From Actinomycetota bacterium (lineage in GTDB: Bacteria; Actinomycetota; Actinomycetes; Propionibacteriales; Nocardioidaceae): DNA of 11,026 nt. A program made the position numbers and the translations under genes. Of the stretch, positions 1 to 5,589 are shown piece by piece; positions within the stretch are counted from its first letter, which is position 1, and each line of letters opens with the position of its first letter. A model generated the notes under the pieces. The model had not been told where the DNA came from. It was given only the letters and a program-made list of their open reading frames with translations, and did not search any database. The DNA is taken from NCBI GenBank assembly GCA_009702305.1, contig WLIH01000035.1, forward strand, positions 1 through 11,026, given 5' to 3'.

Positions 1-1128
1 CCCCGTGTTGCCGGACACCGGCAGCCAGCGCCCCGGGCCGTCCGGCCGGGCTCCGGGCATCCGGCGGGCGAGCACCGGCAGCGCGACGGCCATGTCGGTG
101 CGGGCGACGAAGTGACCGAGGCAGTGGTGGATCCCCGCGCCGAAGCCGTGGTGCGGCGGCCGCTGCGCGGTGATGTCGAACGACGGGTCGGGCATCGCGA
201 GCGGGTCGGTGCCGGCGCTGTGCGAGAGCATCTGGACGATGCCTCCCCTCGGGATGTGGAGGCCTTGGAAGTCCACGTCCTCCAGGGCCTCGCGGGTCAC
301 CCAGGTGACGGTCGGGTTGACCCGCATGACCTCCTCGACGGCCTGGGCGCCGAGCTCGGGGCGCTCGCCGAGCAGTCGCCACTGGTCCGGGTGCGCGAGC
401 AGGGTCTGCAGGGCGAGCCCGATCTGGTTGCGCGTCGTCTCCATCCCGGCGAAGGCCAGGAAGACCAGCGCCACCGACAGCTCGCGCTCGCTCAGTCCCT
501 CGGCCTGCACAAGTGCGCTGACCAGGTCGTCCCGCGGCCGCACGCGACGGTCGGCCACGACCTCGTCGAGGTACGCCGTCAGGCCGGCCAGCGCCGCCTC
601 GATGCGCGGCACCTGGGCGGCGACGTCGATCGAGAACGATGCCCCGAGGTCGTCGGCCCAGTGCGCCACCTGTCGCCAGTGGCTCTCGTCGAGGCCGAGC
701 AGCAGGCAGATGATGCGGGCGGCGTAGGGCTCGGCGAACTGACCTATCAGCTCGACCCGGCCCCGCGGCGCGAACTCGTCGATCAGCTCGTCGGCGAGCG
801 CCTGGAAGGTCGGGGTCATCGCGGCGATGGCGCGGTTGCGGAAGGCAGGCACCATCAACCGGCGGATGCGGGCGTGGTCGTCGCCCTCGAGGCTGAGCAG
901 GGTCTCGCCCCACCACCGGGCGAACGGACCGTCGTGGACGCCGTTCTGCTCCGGCCAGCGGGCGTTGCCCTGCCGGAAGCGGCGATCGCGCAGCAGGGCC
1001 GACACCTCGTCGTAGCGCAGCACCGCCCAACCCCAGTTGGTCCTGACGTACCAGCTCTGGTCGCGGGCCTCCAGGACCACCGGCGAGGTGACGTCGAAGG
1101 TCGGGTCGGACAGGTCGAAGGTCGTCAC
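1..1128 (-). CDS. Cytochrome P450, C-terminus cut by window edge
   Basis: Heme-thiolate monooxygenase, 376 codons visible. All diagnostic motifs are present: the C-helix stretch DHARIRRLMVPAF (about residues 84-96), the I-helix oxygen-activation motif AGMETT (227-232), the K-helix ExxR as E266-VM-R269, and the heme loop GFGAGIHHCLG with thiolate ligand C336. There is no N-terminal membrane anchor, so it is a soluble bacterial class enzyme that would need separate ferredoxin and reductase partners; none is encoded here. Typical members have about 400 residues, so only some 20-30 are missing. The start is GTG at 1128, in a GTGA overlap with the stop of the upstream acetyltransferase, which implies translational coupling. 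The substrate cannot be told from sequence; the partner genes (acetyltransferase, exporter) hint at small-molecule modification, which is inference. Confidence 0.94.
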   Translation of the reverse strand, partial: MTTFDLSDPTFDVTSPVVLEARDQSWYVRTNWGWAVLRYDEVSALLRDRRFRQGNARWPEQNGVHDGPFARWWGETLLSLEGDDHARIRRLMVPAFRNRAIAAMTPTFQALADELIDEFAPRGRVELIGQFAEPYAARIICLLLGLDESHWRQVAHWADDLGASFSIDVAAQVPRIEAALAGLTAYLDEVVADRRVRPRDDLVSALVQAEGLSERELSVALVFLAFAGMETTRNQIGLALQTLLAHPDQWRLLGERPELGAQAVEEVMRVNPTVTWVTREALEDVDFQGLHIPRGGIVQMLSHSAGTDPLAMPDPSFDITAQRPPHHGFGAGIHHCLGHFVARTDMAVALPVLARRMPGARPDGPGRWLPVSGNTG

Positions 1129-1649
1129 GAGCGGACCATGCGCAGGTGTCTGCCCTCACGCTCGACCGTCACCATGCCGTCGAGCAGGAACGAGTGACGG
1201 CGGTAGAACTCGATCGCGCGCTCGTTGCCCTCGAGCACCCACAGGTACGCCGGGCGGTCGGCGATCGCCGCGACGAGCAGCTGGTGCCCGACGCCGGTGC
1301 CCCAGTGCGAGCCGCGCACGTAGAGGGACTGCAGCTCGGTGTGGCCCTCGACCTCCGGCGGGTCGGCGTCGGCCGCGCAGACGAAGCCGACCATGCCGGA
1401 CGCGTCCTCGGCGACCAGGGTGGTGCCCTGGTCGAGGATGCCCCGCCAGCGCTCGACGCGCGCCGGCTCGTCGGCGCGTCGTGCGTCGAGGATCTGCTGG
1501 TCGATCAGACCGGTGTAGGCGTCGTCCCAGCAGTCGAGGTGCAGGGCGACCAGGACCGGGCTGTCGTCGGCCACCGCACGTCGCAGCGTGACGCTGGGCC
1601 GGACTCTGGGCTGGACTCCGGGCTGGACTCCGGGCTGGGGAGCGCTCAT
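1125..1649 (-). CDS. GNAT-family N-acetyltransferase
   Basis: A 174-residue acyltransferase of the GNAT fold. The domain begins near residue 20 (VTLRRAVADDS). The acetyl-CoA pyrophosphate loop is in LQSLYVRGSHWGTGVGHQLL (G117, G119, G121), and motif B is the stretch LWVLEGNERAIEFYRRHSF (136-154), typical of acetyltransferases acting on amines. Residues 6-17 are a repeated PGVQ linker encoded by 12-bp tandem repeats. The ATG overlaps the upstream exporter stop as ATGA, and its own stop overlaps the P450 start as GTGA, so the three genes form one tightly coupled operon. The substrate is unknown: it could be a free amine, an amino acid, an antibiotic or a protein N-terminus. Confidence 0.9.
   Translation of the reverse strand: MSAPQPGVQPGVQPRVRPSVTLRRAVADDSPVLVALHLDCWDDAYTGLIDQQILDARRADEPARVERWRGILDQGTTLVAEDASGMVGFVCAADADPPEVEGHTELQSLYVRGSHWGTGVGHQLLVAAIADRPAYLWVLEGNERAIEFYRRHSFLLDGMVTVEREGRHLRMVRS
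1601..1636. repeat. Three 12-bp tandem repeats inside the GNAT gene
   Basis: Three head-to-tail units of GGACTCCGGGCT (the first has one T for C). Because 12 is a multiple of three they keep the reading frame and encode a PGVQ tetrapeptide repeat at the N-terminus of the acetyltransferase, outside the catalytic domain. Such in-frame repeats can change copy number by slippage. Confidence 0.85.
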
Positions 1650-2254
1650 GCCAGCATCGTATGGACTGCCAGGCCGGCGATCACGACAGCCGACACGAGA
1701 CCCGTCACGACCCGTCCGCGCGGCCCGGTCGTGAGCCGCCCGAGGGCCGCGCCGCCGCCCGCCAGCGTGATCTGCCACGAGGCCGAGGCGACGAACGCCG
1801 CCGTCACGAAGACGACGCCCTCGCCCGGGGTCGAGGTGAGGTGGCGGTTGCCGAGCACGATCGCCGCGAAGTAGACGACGGTCGCCGGGTTGACCGCGGT
1901 GATGGCGACGAAGAGCAGGTAGGCCCGCCTCGGCGACATCGGACGTGCCTCCCGGGTCGGGTCGATCGGTCGCAGCGCGTGCAGCCCGGTCAGCACGGCG
2001 ATGATCAGCAGGGCTGCGGCCGAGACGATGCGCAGCGGGGTCGCGACGGGGGCCAGCAGGGCCGACAGAGTCGCGCCCGCGACGACGGCCAACGTGGCGT
2101 AGACCGCGTCCACGCTGGCGATGCCGAGACCAGCGGCTGTGCCCACCCGCCACGACGTACGCGCCGTGAGCGTGACCAGGAAGGCCCCGACCGCGCCGAT
2201 CGGCACGGCGATCGCGAAACCGGTGACCAGCCCTGACACCGCGACCTCGAGCAC
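1646..2254 (-). CDS. LysE/RhtB-family amino-acid exporter
   Basis: Integral membrane protein of about 202 residues, the usual size of LysE/RhtB efflux proteins. With GTG at 2254 as residue 1, the family N-terminal signature is VSGLVTGFAIAVPIGAVG (6-23, P18 and G20), followed by hydrophobic segments and the conserved Asn-Pro pair N122-P123 in ITAVNPATVVYFAAIV. About six membrane helices are expected. I chose GTG 2254 because GGGAGG lies eight bases upstream; an in-frame ATG at 2290 would add 12 polar residues, has no ribosome site and nearly abuts the divergent gene. It is the first gene of the exporter-acetyltransferase-P450 operon and overlaps the second as ATGA. The family exports amino acids or derivatives; the substrate here is unknown, and a product of the downstream enzymes is possible. 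Confidence 0.9.
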   Translation of the reverse strand: MLEVAVSGLVTGFAIAVPIGAVGAFLVTLTARTSWRVGTAAGLGIASVDAVYATLAVVAGATLSALLAPVATPLRIVSAAALLIIAVLTGLHALRPIDPTREARPMSPRRAYLLFVAITAVNPATVVYFAAIVLGNRHLTSTPGEGVVFVTAAFVASASWQITLAGGGAALGRLTTGPRGRVVTGLVSAVVIAGLAVHTMLA

Positions 2255-2295
2255 GACGTCATCCTCCCGGTCCGCAGAGCTCCCCACCATCGGAT

Positions 2296-2301
2296 TACGG
2301 T
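2296..2301 (+). promoter_or_regulatory. Candidate -10 box for a leaderless transcript
   Basis: TACGGT fits the actinobacterial TANNNT consensus and ends exactly six bases before the ATG at 2308. There is no Shine-Dalgarno sequence before that ATG, so a leaderless mRNA beginning at the start codon is likely. No clear -35 box is seen. Confidence 0.5.
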
Positions 2302-2319
2302 GATCGCATGCGGATCACC
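2299..2319. promoter_or_regulatory. Perfect inverted repeat over a start codon, possible operator
   Basis: Seven-base arms GGTGATC and GATCACC flank GCATGCG. The repeat covers the end of the candidate -10 box, the predicted transcription start and the first four codons of the metallo-hydrolase. Its place would suit an autoregulatory or operator site in the divergent spacer, but part of it is constrained by coding (Met-Arg-Ile-Thr), so chance is possible. Confidence 0.35.
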
Positions 2320-2943
2320 AAGTTCGGACATGCCTGCGTCCGGGTGGAGCACGACGGGGTCGTCCTGGTGCTCGACCCGGGGGTCTTCACCGAGACCGAG
2401 GCCGTCGACGGCGCCACCGCGGTGCTGATCACCCACGAGCACCCCGACCACCTGCACGTCGCCCACCTGCGTGCCACCGACGCGCCGATCTGGACGATCG
2501 AGGGTGTCGCGGACGTCCTGCGCGAGCAGGCACCGGACGTCGCCGAGCGGGTGACCGTCGTGACGCCGGGGCAGCAGTTCGACGCCGGTCTCCCGGTGAG
2601 CGCGGTCGGCGAGATGCATGCCGTGATCCACCCCGAGATCGACCGGATCCACAACTCCGGCTACCTGATGACGGTCGGCGACCAGCGCGTCTACCACCCC
2701 GGCGACGCCCTGACCGTGCCCGACAGCGAGGTCGACCTGCTGCTGGTGCCCAGCTCGGCGCCGTGGCTGCGCTCGCAGGACGCCATCGAGTTCGCCCGCG
2801 CCGTGCGCGCCCCCCGCAACCTCGCCATCCACGACCGGATCTACACCGAGGCCGCTCACGGCATCCTCGAGTCGCAGATGAACCTCTTCCTGCCGCCCGC
2901 CGGCCAGGAGTACCTCCGCCGAGCCGATGGGCAGGACCTCTGA
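2308..2943 (+). CDS. UlaG-like MBL-fold metal-dependent hydrolase
   Basis: A 211-residue metallo-beta-lactamase-fold protein of the small UlaG-like subgroup. The opening MRITKFGHACVRVE is characteristic. The metal motif HxHxDH reads H43-E-H45-P-D47-H48; further ligands are probably H104 (GEMHAVIHP), D133 in VYHPGDAL (129-135) and H175 near the end. Family members are cytosolic Zn- or Mn-dependent hydrolases of phosphorylated or lactone substrates; the substrate here is not evident. It is expressed away from the LysE operon and is followed after one base by the YciI-like gene, so the two are probably co-transcribed. No ribosome site precedes the ATG; a -10-like box six bases upstream suggests leaderless translation. 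Confidence 0.92.
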   Translation: MRITKFGHACVRVEHDGVVLVLDPGVFTETEAVDGATAVLITHEHPDHLHVAHLRATDAPIWTIEGVADVLREQAPDVAERVTVVTPGQQFDAGLPVSAVGEMHAVIHPEIDRIHNSGYLMTVGDQRVYHPGDALTVPDSEVDLLLVPSSAPWLRSQDAIEFARAVRAPRNLAIHDRIYTEAAHGILESQMNLFLPPAGQEYLRRADGQDL

Positions 2944-2944
2944 C

Positions 2945-3226
2945 ATGCCGTACTACGCCGCCACCTACGAATTCGTCGCCGACGCCGCCGCGATCGAGGC
3001 GGCCCGCCCCGGCCACCGCGACTGGCTCTCCCACCAGCCCGCGCTGCGGCTGAGTGGTCCCGACGACGCCAACGGCGCCCTGCTGATCTGGGAGGCGTCC
3101 GATGCCGCCGAGGTGGAGGCCCTGCTCGACGAGGACCCCTACACGCCGGCCGGCGTCATCGCCGCCCGCCGGGTCGTCGGCTGGCGCCCGATCCTCGGCT
3201 CCTGGAGCACCCAGCTCGCTCTCTGA
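2945..3226 (+). CDS. YciI-like (YCII-domain) small protein
   Basis: A 93-residue protein with the ferredoxin-like YCII pattern: an N-terminal strand (YYAATYEF), the helix around RPGHRDWL with the conserved histidine H24, a GALLIWEA strand, and the late LDEDPYTPAGVI motif with conserved D64-P65 (61-72), then a final strand VGWRPILGSW. H24 and D64 are the family's proposed active-site pair; the physiological reaction is unknown for most members. The ATG at 2945 starts one base after the hydrolase stop and has AGGAC about nine bases upstream, so it is the second gene of that operon. An earlier in-frame ATG at 2927 overlaps the hydrolase and is less likely. Confidence 0.86.
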   Translation: MPYYAATYEFVADAAAIEAARPGHRDWLSHQPALRLSGPDDANGALLIWEASDAAEVEALLDEDPYTPAGVIAARRVVGWRPILGSWSTQLAL

Positions 3227-3267
3227 TCGGCAACGTCGAGGCGATCGTCTCAGCGGACGACATCCTC

Positions 3268-3314
3268 GGTGGTCGAGTAGGCGCGCTAGCGCCGTATCGA
3301 GACCTGGTGATCGG
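3268..3314 (+). repeat. Palindromic repeat type A, copy 1
   Basis: Begins GGTGGTCGAGTAGGCGC and ends GCGCCGTATCGAGACC followed by TGGTGATCGG. The two halves form an imperfect stem around GCTA. Identical over 47 bases to copy 2 at 3351-3397. Confidence 0.9.
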
Positions 3315-3317
3315 GCG

Positions 3318-3340
3318 CTCGGCGGCACTCGACCAACGAG
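3318..3340 (-). repeat. Fragment of palindromic repeat type B
   Basis: Twenty-three bases identical to the right part of the type B elements (3433-3455), without the left half. It lies between type A copies 1 and 2 and looks like a remnant of a deleted element. Confidence 0.75.
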
Positions 3341-3350
3341 GATGCTCCTC

Positions 3351-3397
3351 GGTGGTCGAGTAGGCGCGCTAGCGCCGTATCGAGACCTGGTGATCGG
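3351..3397 (+). repeat. Palindromic repeat type A, copy 2
   Basis: Exact copy of 3268-3314, displaced by 83 bases. The preceding bases (TCCTC) are also shared, so A1 plus the B fragment may have been duplicated with it. Confidence 0.9.
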
Positions 3398-3403
3398 AGC
3401 TGG

Positions 3404-3466
3404 GGTGGTCTCGATACACCGCCTCGCTGGGGCTCGGCGGCACTCGACCAACGAGAGCCGCGTTTC
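3404..3466 (-). repeat. Palindromic repeat type B, copy 1
   Basis: A 63-base unit starting GGTGGTCTCGATACACCGCC and continuing to GGCGGCACTCGACCAACGAG. Read on the minus strand it opens with TGGTCGAGT and closes with GTATCGAGACC, the same ends as type A, but its centre is longer and different. Tandem with copy 2. Confidence 0.9.
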
Positions 3467-3529
3467 GGTGGTCTCGATACACCGCCTCGCTGGGGCTCGG
3501 CGGCACTCGACCAACGAGAGCCGAGTTTC
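3467..3529 (-). repeat. Palindromic repeat type B, copy 2
   Basis: Directly abuts copy 1 and differs from it at a single base (CCGAGTTTC against CCGCGTTTC), so it is a recent tandem duplication. Confidence 0.9.
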
Positions 3530-3570
3530 GGTGGTCGAGTAGGCGCGCTAGCGCCGTATCGAGACCTGGT
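3530..3570 (+). repeat. Palindromic repeat type A, copy 3
   Basis: Same as copies 1 and 2 for 41 bases, then diverges after GACCTGGT. It directly follows B copy 2. Confidence 0.88.
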
Positions 3571-3617
3571 GGCTTCTGGCTGAGACCCAGTCCCGTGCGC
3601 AGCAGCGGAGCCTTGGG

Positions 3618-4907
3618 TCAGACGCCGCTGACCGCGTCCCGGACGGGGACGAACTTGGCCTGGGCCTCGGCGAGCTCGGCCTCGGGCTGGGAGCCGGCGA
3701 CGATGCCGCACCCGGCGAAGAGCCGCACGGTGGCACCGTCGACGACCCCGGAGCGCAGGGCGATGCCCCACTCGCCGTCGCCGCTGGCGTCCATCCAGCC
3801 GACCGGGCCGGCGTAGCGGCCCCGGTCCATGCCTTCGATCTCGGAGATCAGCGCGGTGGCGGCGGCGGTCGGCGTGCCGCCGACGGCTGCGGAGGGGTGC
3901 AGCGCCTCGGCGAGCTGGAGCGAGGAGACGGTGGTCGCGTCGTGGACGACGCCGGCGACGTCGGTGGCGAGGTGCATCACGTTGGGCAGATGCAGGACGA
4001 ACGGCGTCTCGGGCACGTTCATCGACGAGCAGTGGGGCTCGAGCGCCTCGGCCACCGAGCGCACGGCGTACTCGTGCTCCTCGAGGTCCTTGGACGACCG
4101 GGCCAGCGTGGCCGCCAGGGCGAGGTCGCGCTCGTCGTCCCCGGTGCGCCGGATGGTCCCGGCGAGCACCCGCGAGGTGACCAGCCCGCGCTCACGGCGC
4201 ACCAGCATCTCGGGGGTCGCCCCGAAGATGCCGTCGACGTGGAAGGTCCAGCACATGGGGTAGGACTCGACGAGACGGTGCAGCGGCCATCGCACGTCGA
4301 CGGGGGCGTCGGCGGTGGCGAGCAGGTCGCGGGCGAGCACGACCTTCTCCAGGTCGCCCGCGTCGATCCGCGCCACCGCGTCGGCGACCGCCGTCATCCA
4401 GCGCTCGCCGTCCAGCGCGCCGTCGGCGAAGGCGACCCCGGTCGGCGGCTGCGGTGCGTCGGCGACGCGGAGCTGCTCGTCGAGCCGGTCGAGGCCGGTG
4501 GCGGAGGTCGTCGTCATCCAGGCGAGATCGCCGCGTCGGCCGACCACGACCGACGGCACGACGAGCACCGAGTCGCCCGGGGAGTCGGCGAAAGCGAAGG
4601 TCCCGAAGCCGACCAGCCCGGTGCCGGGCTCCTCGACCTCGTTGCGCACGACGGCGCGGGCCGTCACCTCGCTCCACCAGGTCGCGGCGTCGGAGAAGCG
4701 CGCGGCGCCGGTGGTGCGGATCTCGGCGGCCACGCCCCAGCCGACGAGTCCCTCGCCGCGGCGCAACCAGGTCACCGGGCGCTCGTCCGGCACCAGGTCG
4801 AGCAGCCGGTCGGCGACCCGGGTGTCGATCGCCACGGTGCGGACGACGAGAGGGGCGACCAGGGGAGAGGTCGCAGCCTGCCCGGCCGCGTGCGCCGACG
4901 TCGTCAC
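3618..4907 (-). CDS. menF: Isochorismate synthase (MenF type)
   Basis: Converts chorismate to isochorismate, the entry step of menaquinone synthesis (it could also feed a siderophore, but no siderophore genes are near). 429 residues, normal for the family. The C-terminal chorismate-binding domain starts near residue 165: K188 in LEKVVLARDL matches the family's catalytic base, E233 in GATPEMLVRR the general acid, and the acidic residues of KDLEEHEYAV (E277, E279) and SQPEAELAEAQAK (E411, E414) the Mg-binding region. Further family signatures are LHPSAAVGGTP, EGMDRGRYAGPVGWMD and LFAGCGIV. The N-terminal 160 residues are the usual less conserved part. GTG at 4907 is chosen because TAGGCT, a -10-like box, ends six bases upstream, with no ribosome site: probably leaderless. 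The other menaquinone gene here, menG, lies about 1.7 kb from its start. Confidence 0.95.
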   Translation of the reverse strand: MTTSAHAAGQAATSPLVAPLVVRTVAIDTRVADRLLDLVPDERPVTWLRRGEGLVGWGVAAEIRTTGAARFSDAATWWSEVTARAVVRNEVEEPGTGLVGFGTFAFADSPGDSVLVVPSVVVGRRGDLAWMTTTSATGLDRLDEQLRVADAPQPPTGVAFADGALDGERWMTAVADAVARIDAGDLEKVVLARDLLATADAPVDVRWPLHRLVESYPMCWTFHVDGIFGATPEMLVRRERGLVTSRVLAGTIRRTGDDERDLALAATLARSSKDLEEHEYAVRSVAEALEPHCSSMNVPETPFVLHLPNVMHLATDVAGVVHDATTVSSLQLAEALHPSAAVGGTPTAAATALISEIEGMDRGRYAGPVGWMDASGDGEWGIALRSGVVDGATVRLFAGCGIVAGSQPEAELAEAQAKFVPVRDAVSGV

Positions 4908-4913
4908 CCTGCG

Positions 4914-4919
4914 AGCCTA
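4914..4919 (-). promoter_or_regulatory. Candidate -10 box for leaderless menF
   Basis: On the minus strand TAGGCT (TANNNT) is followed by six bases and the GTG start at 4907. No Shine-Dalgarno stands before that GTG. A -35 box is not evident. Confidence 0.5.
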
Positions 4920-4973
4920 CCCAGTGCTGCCCGGGTGCCCGCCCCGGTGCCCGTCCGGGCTCGGCGGGGTCGG

Positions 4974-4979
4974 TAGCGT
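4974..4979 (+). promoter_or_regulatory. Candidate -10 box for the membrane protein gene
   Basis: TAGCGT (TANNNT) is followed by seven bases and the GTG at 4987. Together with the menF box it gives back-to-back promoters in the 79-bp divergent spacer. No ribosome site precedes the GTG. Confidence 0.5.
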
Positions 4980-4986
4980 CTGCCTC

Positions 4987-5565
4987 GTGACCACCTCGAC
5001 CTCGTCCTCGCGCACCGCTGCCCTCGGTCTCGTCGCCGGCGCGATCCTGCTCGCCGTCGTGGCGGCGTTCGCGATCTTCCTGCCGAAGGCGCACGGCAGC
5101 GAGATCGAGCTGCCCGAGACCCTGCCCGGCGGCCTGGAGCGCGTCGTGCAGCCGGAGGACTCCGAGTTCGACGAGAGCGAGATCGAGGGCTCGGCCGCCG
5201 ACGCGCTGGCCGAGCTGTACGACGCCGACGCGACCGTCGGTGACTACGCGACGGCCGACCGCTCCGCCCAGGTGACCGTCACGGTGCTGGACGTGCCGGC
5301 CGGGCCGTTCCTGCCGACCGGGCCGGTGCCGGACCCGGAGACCTACGGCTACGCGCGCGGCGCGACCGAGCTGGTCACCGTCGGCGACGCGATCTGCAGC
5401 CTCAACTACGCCCAGCCGGTGCCGTCCGGTCAGCCGGTCGACGAGGACGAGCAGCCTGCCGGGGCCTTCTGCCAGCTGGGCTCGGGGGAGCGCACCTTCC
5501 TCGCCAGCGGCTCCGGCGTCGCGCCCGACGCGATCGTGGACATCCTCGAGTCGCTGGCCGACTGA
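4987..5565 (+). CDS. Hypothetical membrane-anchored acidic protein
   Basis: I do not recognise a family. The 192-residue product starts with a polar Ser/Thr-rich tail (MTTSTSSSRT), then one hydrophobic segment (about 11-32), then PKAHGSE. This fits a signal anchor or uncleaved signal peptide; there is no lipobox cysteine and only a poor cleavage site. The remaining 155 residues would be outside the membrane. They open with a strongly acidic stretch (about 53-69, EDSEFDESEIEG), and contain a pair of cysteines, C137 and C162, that could form a disulfide. A helical end (APDAIVDILESLAD) closes the protein. Starting at GTG 4987 keeps the membrane segment near the N-terminus and agrees with the -10-like box. 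It is divergent from menF and convergent with the L,D-transpeptidase; neighbours do not reveal its role, though an envelope location is shared with the latter. Confidence 0.82.
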   Translation: MTTSTSSSRTAALGLVAGAILLAVVAAFAIFLPKAHGSEIELPETLPGGLERVVQPEDSEFDESEIEGSAADALAELYDADATVGDYATADRSAQVTVTVLDVPAGPFLPTGPVPDPETYGYARGATELVTVGDAICSLNYAQPVPSGQPVDEDEQPAGAFCQLGSGERTFLASGSGVAPDAIVDILESLAD

Positions 5566-5589
5566 TCCCTCGGACCGGGCCTGTCGGCC

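Larger units (their letters stand above)
3227..3617. repeat. Convergent intergenic spacer filled with palindromic repeats
   Basis: This 391-bp spacer lies between the 3' ends of the YciI-like gene and menF and holds no credible gene. At 3245-3260 there is a weak hairpin (TCGTC and GACGA arms); 3268-3570 is a repeat cluster of five full elements and one fragment; 3571-3617 is unremarkable. Open frames running through it arise only from the repeats. The structured repeats could help stop converging transcripts, though no T-tract terminator is present. Confidence 0.85.

Noticed and set aside
112..1197. Plus-strand open frame of 361 codons opposite the P450
   Set aside because: High-GC antisense shadow; the minus strand shows every P450 motif in order.
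2255..2290. Upstream ATG at 2290 as start of the LysE-family gene
   Set aside because: No ribosome site, adds a polar tail not typical of the family, and leaves only 17 bases to the divergent gene; GTG 2254 has a good GGGAGG.
3268..3570. Possible CRISPR array
   Set aside because: Units are adjacent or irregularly spaced, differ in type and orientation, there are no equal-length unique spacers, and no cas gene is near.
3584..3619. Inverted repeat GACCCA/TGGGTC as a menF terminator
   Set aside because: Only six pairs, 24-base loop, overlaps the stop codon and has no T-tract.
3102..3771. Open frames on both strands through the repeat cluster, with repeated peptide text such as VSIHRLAGARRHSTNE
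   Set aside because: They exist only because the palindromic repeats lack stops; the peptide repeats mirror the DNA repeats and extend into menF or the YciI-like gene in the wrong frame.
5577..5589. Short GGCC/GGCC hairpin between convergent genes at 5565 and 5590
   Set aside because: Four pairs only and common by chance at this GC content; not enough for a terminator call.
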